A DNA stretch of 64,000 bases from Seribacter sp963934295 (GTDB taxonomy: Bacteria > Verrucomicrobiota > Verrucomicrobiia > Opitutales > Seribacteraceae), in assembly GCA_963934295.1 (NCBI GenBank), contig CAWVXY010000001.1:134661-198660 (forward strand), given 5' to 3'. Numbering within the stretch: position 1 is the first letter of the stretch; every line of letters starts with the position of its first letter. Shown piece by piece: positions 44,805-53,182 of the stretch. The notes under the pieces were generated by a model that saw nothing but the letters and a program-made list of their open reading frames with translations, made no database searches and had not been told where the DNA came from. Made by a program: the position numbers and the translations under genes.

Positions 44805-45272
44805 TTATATTTCTTTTATGATAAGACGAAAATCTTCTTTACCGGTTACAATAATAGACTTCCCCTTAGGTAGAAAACCATCCGTACTATAAGCATCATA
44901 ATTTTTACCATTGAGCAAAACTATTCCCTCAGGTTTATGTTCGGTGAGGGATATACCTTGAAGCCCAATTATTTCTTCACCTGGCAATGCCTCATTACTA
45001 ATTCCATCAGTAGTTGAAGAGAGAAAAATACTTTTTCCAAGCTTACTTTTGGACAACCACTTAAATTCCAAAAATACAATTGCTAAGCCACCAGACATGC
45101 CTAGGATAAAAGTCATTACAGGGGCTAAAAAACCGGGGTATTCCTGGTAGGCAAAATATGATGCCAATGCTATGCAAAATGCACCGCCAAGGCCAAAAAT
45201 CCCTCCCGGCATGAAACCCTCAACTAAAATAAGAATATAACCAAATAAAATCGCGATAAGAATTGATTCCAT
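44805..45272 (-). CDS. Short NfeD-family membrane protein
   Basis: A 155-aa protein with two to three transmembrane helices (about 3-22, 27-45 and 50-70) and a C-terminal soluble OB-like domain (LQGISLTEHKPEGIVLLNGKNYDA, GKSIIVTGKEDFRLIIKEI), the NfeD C-terminal module. It starts 3 bp after the long NfeD protease and sits 60 bp before floA; NfeD partners interact with flotillins. Confidence 0.85.
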   Translation of the reverse strand: MESILIAILFGYILILVEGFMPGGIFGLGGAFCIALASYFAYQEYPGFLAPVMTFILGMSGGLAIVFLEFKWLSKSKLGKSIFLSSTTDGISNEALPGEEIIGLQGISLTEHKPEGIVLLNGKNYDAYSTDGFLPKGKSIIVTGKEDFRLIIKEI

Positions 45273-45275
45273 CTT

Positions 45276-46739
45276 CTATCGCTTAGCTACAATTAATCCG
45301 TAATCAGTAGATCCGGTGACTTCAATGGAAGAGCCTTTTTCAATCTTTCCTAAATTTGCCCTTGCTTCATATCGAATTCCATCAACCTCGACTTGGCCCG
45401 TGGGATAAAGTTCCGAAACCGTTTTGCCTACGGCACCGGGCATTGCTCTTTTTTCGTTTCCATCAACGGGAACCTTACCTCCGGCGGATGAGGAGAGAAC
45501 AAGGTTATCCCAAAGAGAGGTTTTGGGAAGTATTCGAGTTAGAGCTAACACCAAACCGATCGTCACTAAAATTGCCAAAAGCAATTCCTGGATTGGACCC
45601 TGAAAGGTTTCAAGATTCCAAGAAAATTCAGTGTTTGGCCAAATATCCACCATGGCCCAAAGGATTGAACCGACAATAAGGAATAGACCAATAATCGCTG
45701 GGAACACTAAGCCGGGAAACAAAAATAATTCTACAATAACCAAGGATACTCCGAGAAGAAAGACGAGGACTTCTTCCTGTCCCGCCAAGCCAGAAACATA
45801 TTTTGAGCCAAAAAAGATCAAAACGAAAACGATTCCGGCAATTCCGAAAAAACCAAACCCTGGAGTTTTAAACTCAATAAATAATCCGAGTAATCCGATG
45901 CCAATTATAATTGGTCCAATGGAATTGAGCCATAATCCGACTTTCTCAGCCCAGTTTATTTCCATTTTTATTAAGGTGTAGTGTCCGGGACCACATTTTT
46001 CGTCCAACAAATTCTCTACACTTTCATAAATTCCAGTTCCCAATAACGGTTGAGGAGGATTTCCATATTTCTTGACCGCCTCTTCCGCTGTTAAGGTCAA
46101 AAGTTCGCCCTCTTTTTGAATAACTGATCCATCAGAGGCGATTGGTTGGGTTCCCTCTATAATCAAAGTTTCATTTGCATCCATCATCGAAGCCATAACT
46201 CGGGAGCGATAACGATGTTCGCCCGCATAACTTCTAATTTTTGCCTTCAAGTAGGAATTTAGTTTTCGCTTCATTGAAGAATCGATATTAGCACCGCCAC
46301 CACTTACCGCCTCAGCAGCACCAATCTGTGCAAAGGGAGCAAAGGCGATCTCATTGGTCGCAATGGCAATGTAAGCTCCTGCTGAAATTGCCTCTCTATT
46401 AACGTAAGTAATGATCGGACCATCGAAACGATCAAATGATTCAATGATTTCCTGCATAATTTCCAAAGTAACTCCCAATTCGCCACCAGGTGTGTCCATA
46501 TCGATAATCACGATATCAGCATCTTTAGAAATTGCATCCTTCAGGCCTCTCCGCAAAATATCAAGGATAGGTGCACCAATTTGATCTCGAATGGGAATCT
46601 GGAAAGCAATTTTCGAAGGAGTCGCTGAAGAAAAATTTCCCTCTCCAATTTTAGTTTTGTTCATCTCAAAATTTTCACCAAGCACAAACGAAACCTGTAA
46701 AAATAGAAGAAAAATTAAAATTTGGGTTATTTTAAGCAC
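45276..46739 (-). CDS. Long NfeD (NfeD1b), ClpP-class membrane serine protease
   Basis: A 487-aa membrane protein. After a signal peptide (about 1-21) a ClpP-like protease domain (about 45-240) shows DMDTPGGELG and the nucleophile Ser119 in REAISAGAYIAIA; the general-base Lys is probably among those near 163-166. Several transmembrane helices follow (about 260-410), then the C-terminal OB domain (PVDGNEKRAMPGAVGKTVSE). Such proteins cleave membrane partners such as stomatin/flotillin-like proteins. It is the first gene of the nfeD-nfeD-floA group. Confidence 0.9.
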   Translation of the reverse strand: MLKITQILIFLLFLQVSFVLGENFEMNKTKIGEGNFSSATPSKIAFQIPIRDQIGAPILDILRRGLKDAISKDADIVIIDMDTPGGELGVTLEIMQEIIESFDRFDGPIITYVNREAISAGAYIAIATNEIAFAPFAQIGAAEAVSGGGANIDSSMKRKLNSYLKAKIRSYAGEHRYRSRVMASMMDANETLIIEGTQPIASDGSVIQKEGELLTLTAEEAVKKYGNPPQPLLGTGIYESVENLLDEKCGPGHYTLIKMEINWAEKVGLWLNSIGPIIIGIGLLGLFIEFKTPGFGFFGIAGIVFVLIFFGSKYVSGLAGQEEVLVFLLGVSLVIVELFLFPGLVFPAIIGLFLIVGSILWAMVDIWPNTEFSWNLETFQGPIQELLLAILVTIGLVLALTRILPKTSLWDNLVLSSSAGGKVPVDGNEKRAMPGAVGKTVSELYPTGQVEVDGIRYEARANLGKIEKGSSIEVTGSTDYGLIVAKR

Positions 46740-46824
46740 CGAGAAATACAGGATAATTTAAAAAGCTCATTCTAATTACATAAATACATTGCACAAATAT
46801 CAAAGAACGGGCAATTGATATCTT

Positions 46825-47736
46825 ATGGAAAGTGTTATTTATCAAAACCAGGAAATCAGAAGATGGGATGTTGGACCATCTACTTTTCTGGCACTGCCTG
46901 AAAAGGGAGCAAGGCTTCTTAATTGGCACATTAATATGAGCGATGGATCGGTACGCGATGTTATTCATTGGCCAGAAGAACTTCATTCTGAATCCTTTGA
47001 AAACACACACGGCGGAATCCCCATCTTATTTCCCTTTGCCGGAAAATGTTTTGATTCCGGCAAGGAAGACTACTGGAGATACGGATCCACTTCATTGCCA
47101 ATGCCAATGCATGGATTTGCCCGCCATTCGGATTTTCGGATTCGCTCGATGGACAAACATGGCTTTGAAGTTGAACTTGAACCTGCCGAAGAAATAAAAG
47201 CTTTTTATCCATTTGATTTCACTTTTACCGTTATTTATCATTTTCTTGAATTGGCCCTTCAAATCAGCCTAGTCTTAGAAAATGAAGGCAAGGAACCAAT
47301 ACCATGGTCAGCTGGTTTACACCCTTACTTTCAAATACCATGGAGAAAAGATTTAGGATTGCAGGATCATCGCCTAGAGATCCATGCAAAGCAGGTTTTT
47401 CAATATGATTCGGGAGGTATGATGAAAAAAACTCCAAACCCAAGTACTGAATGTGTCTTGGATGATCCAGATTTAATTAATCGAGTCCACTATGAACTCA
47501 AAAATTCGATCGCTGAAGTGTCACTCCTCAATCAAGAAGAACCCATTAAAATTTCAGAAGTAGGGGGATCAGAAAATGGTTCTCGATTAACTTTCGTAAC
47601 ATGGACAAAAAATGGCTCACCTTATTATTGCGTAGAGCCTTGGATGTCTCCACCCAATGCTCCTGAAAACAAAACTACCAGATCAGTCCCACCTGGTGGA
47701 AGAGATGAATTTACCGTGGAAATTGAATTGGCTTAA
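46825..47736 (+). CDS. Aldose 1-epimerase family protein (mutarotase-like)
   Basis: A 303-aa galactose-mutarotase-fold protein that likely interconverts anomers of a sugar or sugar phosphate. The family active-site region is visible as SAGLHPYFQIPW (His acid/base candidate), with an earlier HGFAR and a glutamate-bearing YCVEPWMSPPNA near the C-terminus. It resembles the D-hexose-6-phosphate mutarotase-like branch more than GalM, but the exact sugar is unclear. It stands alone; its 3' end overlaps the convergent DUF3050 gene by 4 bp. Confidence 0.85.
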   Translation: MESVIYQNQEIRRWDVGPSTFLALPEKGARLLNWHINMSDGSVRDVIHWPEELHSESFENTHGGIPILFPFAGKCFDSGKEDYWRYGSTSLPMPMHGFARHSDFRIRSMDKHGFEVELEPAEEIKAFYPFDFTFTVIYHFLELALQISLVLENEGKEPIPWSAGLHPYFQIPWRKDLGLQDHRLEIHAKQVFQYDSGGMMKKTPNPSTECVLDDPDLINRVHYELKNSIAEVSLLNQEEPIKISEVGGSENGSRLTFVTWTKNGSPYYCVEPWMSPPNAPENKTTRSVPPGGRDEFTVEIELA

Positions 47737-48506
47737 TGGGAAAGTAAACGAGCACTTTCTGTTGCCAAAATAACACCATCCCACAATTTAATTCTAGCAT
47801 TCAGGCTTGATTGAACTTGTAAGATAACTTCGTTTTCTTTTTCTGGCTCGTTCGCACATAAATCATCAAGTAATTTGAGTGCCATTGGTCCATGGTGCTC
47901 GCCATCCAAATGGGCATGTCTTTCTAAATAATAATGAAAAACGGGGGCATCATTAACTCCAATTTTGGTTAATTCGAGAATTCGTTTAAACATCACAGGC
48001 ACAATGCTTTCCCTACCGATTGAAAAGGATGCTGCTATCTCATGACCCTTGCCTTGGTCAATAAGTTCGAATGTATGATTCATAAATTCCCGCGAGGGAG
48101 AGGGAACACAAGAAAGATTCAAAGCTTTCTCTAAACCGGAGGTGCGTACTTCACTCAGGAAGTAATTGATTGAATCTGTGGATGCACCAACTTCCTTCAT
48201 TGCATCCAAATAAATTTCAAAATGACTCGCGTAACGCTTACCATCTGAATTGTAAGCTTGGTCCGACTCTTCCTCCATTACAATTTCATTAATAAAACGA
48301 ACCACATTACCATCAGACTGTGGAACCCATGGAGAACCATGCGGAACATAAATTTCCTGAAGCCTTTTTAACAGAGACATAAAATCCCAAACCGCAAAGA
48401 CATGATGTTCCATAAAAACTCTCAACTCATCAAGAGTGTTTAATTTACTAAAAACTGAATGCGCCTCTAATCTTTTTGAAATCGGTTCAATCTGGGATAA
48501 ATTCAT
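47733..48506 (-). CDS. DUF3050 protein, haem-oxygenase-like fold
   Basis: A 257-aa protein of DUF3050. The helical layout and the clustered His/Glu/Asp residues (FMEHHVFAVWDFMSL about 31-45, EIVMEEESDQ about 94-103, YLERHAHLDGEHHGPMA about 196-212) resemble haem-oxygenase-like dimetal-carboxylate oxidases. An oxidase with a dinuclear metal site is therefore possible, but no substrate is known. Not linked to its neighbours in function as far as can be seen. Confidence 0.75.
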   Translation of the reverse strand: MNLSQIEPISKRLEAHSVFSKLNTLDELRVFMEHHVFAVWDFMSLLKRLQEIYVPHGSPWVPQSDGNVVRFINEIVMEEESDQAYNSDGKRYASHFEIYLDAMKEVGASTDSINYFLSEVRTSGLEKALNLSCVPSPSREFMNHTFELIDQGKGHEIAASFSIGRESIVPVMFKRILELTKIGVNDAPVFHYYLERHAHLDGEHHGPMALKLLDDLCANEPEKENEVILQVQSSLNARIKLWDGVILATESARLLSH

Positions 48507-48563
48507 AAACTATAATTTATATATTTTAAGTAAATATTCAAAACTAGAATATTTGAATTACTT

Positions 48564-48638
48564 TGGCGCTCCCGCTGGGAGTCGAACCCAGATCTTCGGT
48601 TCCGGAGACCAATGTTCTATCCATTGAACTACAGGAGC
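48564..48638 (-). tRNA. tRNA-Arg (CCG)
   Basis: A complete cloverleaf on the minus strand: acceptor GCTCCTG pairs with CGGGAGC, with G discriminator and an encoded CCA. The anticodon loop reads CTCCGGA, giving anticodon CCG for the codon CGG. The T-arm GGTTCGACTCC is standard. Confidence 0.93.
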
Positions 48639-48881
48639 AGCTACATAATCCTTAAAGAAAATACGGGCATTCGGTCAATCGGTTAAATTTTGTAGTTCAC
48701 ACTTAAACAATGTTTTAACCCTAATTAAATTTTATAAATTATAATTAACTACAAAATTTTAAATTTGAACAAAGTTATAAAATACCCTTCAACTCGACTT
48801 TCAGTTATAATTTAATTTCAATTCCTCATATTACTACTAATTGATCTTGCTTGCACGCTTCTACTTCTTATCAGTTGGAAG

Positions 48882-49385
48882 ATGTCCAATTCAAGTTTAC
48901 CTAACATCGGGATAATTATGGGTAGCCAATCAGATTGGCCCACAATGGAAAATTCCGCCAATGTATTAAAAAAATTTGGGGTTTCATTTGAAGCAAAAAT
49001 CGTAAGTGCTCACCGCACTCCAGATCTTCTTTTTGAATATGCGAAAACGGCTGAGGAAAGAGGGTTAAAATGTATTATAGCAGGTGCGGGTGGGGCAGCG
49101 CATTTACCTGGAATGGCTGCATCGATGACAACCATTCCTGTTTTAGGTGTTCCAGTTAAATCAAAATGCTTAAAAGGAGTAGATTCTCTTCTTTCGATTG
49201 TTCAAATGCCAGCTGGTGTACCAACAGCTACCTTTGCAATTGGAGAAGCGGGAGCAACAAATGCTGCACTTTTTGCCATCTCCATGCTTGCCGCAAATGG
49301 AAATGAAACATTGGCAGAAAAGCTCAAAACATTTAGAGCCGAACAAAGACAAAAGATTGAATCGTCCGCACTCCCACCAATTTAA
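48882..49385 (+). CDS. purE: N5-carboxyaminoimidazole ribonucleotide mutase
   Basis: Class I PurE, 167 aa, converts N5-CAIR to CAIR in purine synthesis. Motifs are GIIMGSQSDWPTM, KIVSAHRTPD and AGAGGAAHLPGM, all at the active site, including the conserved His of AHRTP. It is 7 bp upstream of purK, its pathway partner. Confidence 0.95.
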   Translation: MSNSSLPNIGIIMGSQSDWPTMENSANVLKKFGVSFEAKIVSAHRTPDLLFEYAKTAEERGLKCIIAGAGGAAHLPGMAASMTTIPVLGVPVKSKCLKGVDSLLSIVQMPAGVPTATFAIGEAGATNAALFAISMLAANGNETLAEKLKTFRAEQRQKIESSALPPI

Positions 49386-49392
49386 TACTTAA

Positions 49393-50547
49393 ATGGAAAC
49401 CAAAGGTGAGTTGTGGATTGGCGTTCTGGGTGGCGGTCAATTAGGAAGAATGCTTTCTTTGGATGCACGAAGGATGGGATACAAAGTTTTGACTTGGACA
49501 GGTGGCGACCGTTCCGGAGCAGCAGCCACTGCAGATCAGCTATTGGACGAGCCATTTGATGATCAAGCTGCCCTGAAAAAATTCACAGAAAAAGTCAATG
49601 TCGCGACCGTTGAATTTGAAAACCTTCCTCAGGCCACCCTTGAAGCAGTGGAACAGCACATCCCCCTGTATCCAAGTAGTGAAGCCGTTTCAATATGTCA
49701 GCATCGAGAACGCGAAAAACTTTTTCTTTCTGAAAATGGTTTTAATTGTACGAAATTTAGAATCGCCAAAGATATCGAATCCTTCAAATCAGGACTCCTT
49801 GAATTGAACGCTGATGTAATCGTTAAAACAGCTGAATTCGGGTATGATGGAAAAGGCCAACTCAAACTTACATCTGGCCTATCTGACCTAGAGATTAATG
49901 AAGCATGGAAAAGCTTTGGGGGCGGACGGGTAGTCATTGAAGAATGCATTTCCTTGGAAACGGAGGTATCTGTTTTGGTGGTTAGAAATAATAATGGGCA
50001 AGTAGCTACCTACGATCCTGTGGAAAATATTCACAGAAATCATATACTTGATATTTCAATAGTGCCCGCAAGAATCCCAGACAATATTTTATCCGAAGCG
50101 AAAAGACTGGCTCTAGAAATTTCTGAAACTCTCAATTATGTCGGAGTCCTTGCGGTGGAATTTTTCATCTCGTCTGATGGACGATTACTAATAAATGAAA
50201 TTGCTCCTCGCCCTCACAATTCAGGGCATCATACGATTAATGCATGTGTATGTTCGCAATTTGAAAACCAAGCCCGAGCTATTAGCGGTGTTCCCTTGGG
50301 TAGCACCCGCTTACTATCGCCTGTAATTATGATGAACTTACTAGGCGATCTATGGCCCGAAAAACATTCATCCCCAGATTGGTCTGCTATAACGAATATC
50401 CCCGGTGCCTCTTTGCATCTTTATGGAAAACGAGAAGCACGCAAAGGCCGTAAAATGGGACACATTTCAATTTTAGGTAATACACTTGAAGAAATTACCC
50501 TCAAAATAAATTCAGTTAGAGAAGAATTTAACCTACCTAAAGTTTAA
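49393..50547 (+). CDS. purK: N5-carboxyaminoimidazole ribonucleotide synthase
   Basis: ATP-grasp enzyme of 384 aa that makes N5-CAIR from AIR, bicarbonate and ATP. Motifs are GVLGGGQLGRMLSL at the N-terminal nucleotide fold, VKTAEFGYDGKGQ in the ATP-grasp domain and NEIAPRPHNSGHHT at the metal site. With purE it forms a two-gene operon; the presence of the pair indicates the N5-CAIR route. Confidence 0.95.
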   Translation: METKGELWIGVLGGGQLGRMLSLDARRMGYKVLTWTGGDRSGAAATADQLLDEPFDDQAALKKFTEKVNVATVEFENLPQATLEAVEQHIPLYPSSEAVSICQHREREKLFLSENGFNCTKFRIAKDIESFKSGLLELNADVIVKTAEFGYDGKGQLKLTSGLSDLEINEAWKSFGGGRVVIEECISLETEVSVLVVRNNNGQVATYDPVENIHRNHILDISIVPARIPDNILSEAKRLALEISETLNYVGVLAVEFFISSDGRLLINEIAPRPHNSGHHTINACVCSQFENQARAISGVPLGSTRLLSPVIMMNLLGDLWPEKHSSPDWSAITNIPGASLHLYGKREARKGRKMGHISILGNTLEEITLKINSVREEFNLPKV

Positions 50548-50605
50548 AACTTTCAAATAAGAAAGTCTTAGTTCAAGCATCGACTAAAAAATTATTGTAT
50601 AAGGC

Positions 50606-50611
50606 TTGACA
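50606..50611 (+). promoter_or_regulatory. Candidate -35 box of the siderophore receptor gene
   Basis: TTGACA at 50606-50611 is a consensus -35 hexamer about 95 bp before the receptor ATG. A 17-bp spacer would place the -10 at TTGAGT inside the first operator; that hexamer is a poor match, so the promoter call is weak. The overlap would let a bound repressor block transcription. Confidence 0.35.
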
Positions 50612-50623
50612 TGCAATCACTAT

Positions 50624-50644
50624 TGAGATTGAGTCTCAATATCA
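50624..50644. promoter_or_regulatory. Operator copy 1 upstream of the TonB-dependent receptor
   Basis: A 21-bp inverted repeat: left half TGAGATTGAG, central T, right half CTCAATATCA. The halves match at 9 of 10 positions. It overlaps the likely promoter of a siderophore receptor, so an iron-dependent repressor (Fur- or DtxR-like) is the natural candidate. It is not a textbook Fur box. Confidence 0.65.
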
Positions 50645-50646
50645 CA

Positions 50647-50667
50647 TGAGATTGAGTCTCAATATCA
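50647..50667. promoter_or_regulatory. Operator copy 2 upstream of the TonB-dependent receptor
   Basis: An exact copy of the preceding 21-bp inverted repeat, offset by 23 bp, so that two repressor dimers could sit about two helical turns apart. It lies 37 bp before the receptor start codon. Confidence 0.65.
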
Positions 50668-50704
50668 ATCATAATGTAGATGACAAACATATAAAAAACT
50701 AAAC

Positions 50705-52801
50705 ATGAAATATAAAAATAAACTACTCTTGCCCTTGAGTGCAATTTTTGCACTTGCTTCAATTGGGCATGCTCAAAATAACGCACAAGAACTATCGCCT
50801 CTAAGCGTGGTAGGTTCCAAATCTGATGCACCAACTTTATCCTCAGGCATGAAAACTTCGATGCCTGCCAAAGATATTCCACAAAGTTTGTCCATTATGA
50901 CTAGCGAGCAAATCAAGGCACAAGGCTTAAAAAGCATTGGTGATGTCATTGACTACACCCCAGGTGTCAACACATCTCAAGGAGAGGGTCATCGTGATGC
51001 CGCTGTAATCCGTGGTGTTCGTACTACACAAGACTTTTATAGAGACGGTATTCGAGACGATGTGCAATACTACCGACCACTCTACAATATCGATCAAGTT
51101 GAAGTTCTGCGTGGACCAAACGCACTTCTTTCCGGATTCGGTGGAGCATATGGTATAATTAATCGGGTTTCCAAAAAAGGAGTAATCGGTGAAAGCTTTA
51201 ATACAGTAAGTGGCAGCATTGACACCTTTGGTGAAACCAATGTTCAACTAGACAGCAACTACGAAATTGCTGAAGACAAAGCATTCAGAATCAATATGTT
51301 CGGCGAGAGCCTAGAAAATCATCGAGATTATTATTATGGTGATTCTTTTGGAGTAAACCCAACAATGAAGTATCTTTTGGGAGATGGAAGTACACTTGAC
51401 CTTTCATATGAATACCTAAACCAAGAAAGGTTCATTGACCGAGGTATACCTACCGGATCTGATGGAAAACCTGTAGAGAGTTTAAAAGATTTTGTTTTTG
51501 GTGACCCAACAGAGAATTACTCAACACATGAAGCGCATATTTTTAAAGCAATCTATGAACACGAACTCACAGATTCATTAAGCGGTCGCCTTTCGGTGAG
51601 TCACTCAGATCATGATAAACTGTACCAAAACCTTTACGCTTCTAGTTATGATGATGCTGCGGGTACTGTAAAACTAGATGGTTATGTAGATACTACTCAA
51701 CGCGAAACAACTACCTTTTCCTATCAAGTAAATGGAGAATTTGAAATGGGTGACATCGTTCACAATCTTATTGCAGGTTTAGAATTCGTTGAGACTTCAA
51801 ATGACAATGATCGTTATAATGCAGATTGGACTCCTGATGATAACGCGGACTCCGATACAGAAACTTTTACAATAAGCAGACTCATGGTCAATAGAAACAG
51901 TGGTGTCAACACAAGTGGTAACACTACCGTTAATAACTACACAACATCAATCAATGACAAGACTTTAGGTAATCTTTCTGTTGCCTCTGCTTACTTGTTA
52001 GATGAAATCGAACTTACCGATTCACTTGATCTCGTTTTGGGTGTCCGGTTCGATAAAATGGACTACGATGTTCAAGATGTTAGGAATAGCACTAGCTACA
52101 CTGATTCAGATGATACAATTTCACCAAGAGCAGGTATTGTTTTTGATGTAACGGACAACACTTCTCTCTATGCTAGCTATAGTGAGTCCTATCAACAAAT
52201 AAAAGGCGACCAATACGCGAGCTTGAATGCATACGATAACAAGAGTGATCCTAACACTTTTGAAAACACAGAATTTGGCGTCAAATATGATTTGCCAAAT
52301 GGACTAAGTTTTTCTGCTGCGTTTTTCAATGTTGAAGCGAACAAACCACAAACCAACGACAATGGTGCGACATTCTATAAAGAAAAATCTGATGTCTCTG
52401 GTTTTGAACTTCAAATTCTTGGAGCGTTAACAGATAAATGGTACTTGAGTGCTGGTTATACAAGCCTAGACGCTGAATCCAGTACCGGCGGTCGGCTTCG
52501 TGAGGCACCAGAAGATATGTTTTCAATATGGAACAACTATCTACTTTCTGACCGTCTCGCGGTTAACTTAGGAGTGATATACCAAGGTGAAAGCCAAATT
52601 GGATCTTCTGCTACTCCGATATTACCCGATTACACTCGTGTTGATGTAGGGGCAACATACGCACTTACTGATAATACACGCTTACAAGTCAACATTGAGA
52701 ATCTTACAGACGAGCTTTATTTCCCAAATTCACACAGTACGCACCAAGCGTCTGTAGGGGCACCGGTTAATGCAACATTTGGAATTACCAGCAGTTTCTA
52801 A
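50705..52801 (+). CDS. TonB-dependent siderophore receptor
   Basis: A 698-aa outer-membrane receptor that imports ferric siderophore using TonB energy. A signal peptide (about 1-23, cleaved after GHA) is followed by a TonB-box-like segment (LSPLSVVG), the plug domain (about 45-155; DIPQSLSIMTSEQIKAQG, VEVLRGPNALLSGFGGAYGIINRVSKK) and a 22-strand barrel ending in an aromatic residue (TSSF). The C-terminal NIENLTDELYFP is typical. This is the FhuE/FpvA-like class; the siderophore is not predictable. It is monocistronic, with operators before it and a strong terminator after it. Confidence 0.93.
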   Translation: MKYKNKLLLPLSAIFALASIGHAQNNAQELSPLSVVGSKSDAPTLSSGMKTSMPAKDIPQSLSIMTSEQIKAQGLKSIGDVIDYTPGVNTSQGEGHRDAAVIRGVRTTQDFYRDGIRDDVQYYRPLYNIDQVEVLRGPNALLSGFGGAYGIINRVSKKGVIGESFNTVSGSIDTFGETNVQLDSNYEIAEDKAFRINMFGESLENHRDYYYGDSFGVNPTMKYLLGDGSTLDLSYEYLNQERFIDRGIPTGSDGKPVESLKDFVFGDPTENYSTHEAHIFKAIYEHELTDSLSGRLSVSHSDHDKLYQNLYASSYDDAAGTVKLDGYVDTTQRETTTFSYQVNGEFEMGDIVHNLIAGLEFVETSNDNDRYNADWTPDDNADSDTETFTISRLMVNRNSGVNTSGNTTVNNYTTSINDKTLGNLSVASAYLLDEIELTDSLDLVLGVRFDKMDYDVQDVRNSTSYTDSDDTISPRAGIVFDVTDNTSLYASYSESYQQIKGDQYASLNAYDNKSDPNTFENTEFGVKYDLPNGLSFSAAFFNVEANKPQTNDNGATFYKEKSDVSGFELQILGALTDKWYLSAGYTSLDAESSTGGRLREAPEDMFSIWNNYLLSDRLAVNLGVIYQGESQIGSSATPILPDYTRVDVGATYALTDNTRLQVNIENLTDELYFPNSHSTHQASVGAPVNATFGITSSF

Positions 52802-52841
52802 CTTTGTTTGTTTGTTTCAAGTTCATAGTCTTGAACATAAC

Positions 52842-52870
52842 GCTTTTGTTTTTGGGCAGGAAACAAAAGC
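52842..52870 (+). other. Hairpin 1 after the receptor gene
   Basis: Perfect 10-bp arms GCTTTTGTTT and AAACAAAAGC with a 9-nt loop, about 40 nt after the stop codon. There is no T-run directly behind it. Confidence 0.6.
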
Positions 52871-52876
52871 TTAAAA

Positions 52877-52908
52877 ACCTCGCCCCTTTGGCTTAAAAGG
52901 GGCGAGGT
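52877..52908 (+). other. Hairpin 2 after the receptor gene (very stable)
   Basis: Perfect 13-bp arms ACCTCGCCCCTTT and AAAGGGGCGAGGT with a 6-nt loop. It is unusually GC-rich for this AT-rich region and has no T-run, so it looks more like an RNA 3'-end barrier than a terminator. Confidence 0.7.
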
Positions 52909-52944
52909 CACTTTCAACGCAACAAAAGTTGATAATATGCACTT

Positions 52945-52980
52945 GGTCTCCGTCTCAAAAGGACGGGGACCTTTTGTTTT
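52945..52980 (+). terminator. Rho-independent terminator of the siderophore receptor gene
   Basis: Arms GGTCTCCGTC and GACGGGGACC pair over 10 bp with one G-U wobble around a 7-nt loop and are followed at once by TTTTGTTTT. A canonical intrinsic terminator about 145 nt after the receptor stop. Confidence 0.88.
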
Positions 52981-53102
52981 CATTTGTTATCGTAGGTCCT
53001 TTGATTTAAAAAGCACCGTCAACATGAGTTAAAATACAAAGAGAACAAATTTAGTTCCTCAAGATTGACAGTATGGGAATGATTCTCCATACTAATAAAG
53101 AT

Positions 53103-53177
<75 letters not shown>

Positions 53178-53182
53178 TTTTC

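Noticed and set aside
45356..45981. Two long plus-strand frames opposite the NfeD protease gene
   Set aside because: Proline-rich antisense readings of a well-conserved membrane protein; no start signals or motifs.
48436..48627. 63-codon plus-strand frame overlapping tRNA-Arg
   Set aside because: Runs through the tRNA and the DUF3050 start; tRNA structure is complete and explains the sequence.
50600..50670. CRISPR-like or attachment-site repeat
   Set aside because: Only two copies, palindromic, directly in front of an iron-uptake gene; an operator pair explains it better.
52798..52983. 61-codon minus-strand frame over the hairpin region
   Set aside because: It is made of the terminator hairpins and lacks protein-like composition.
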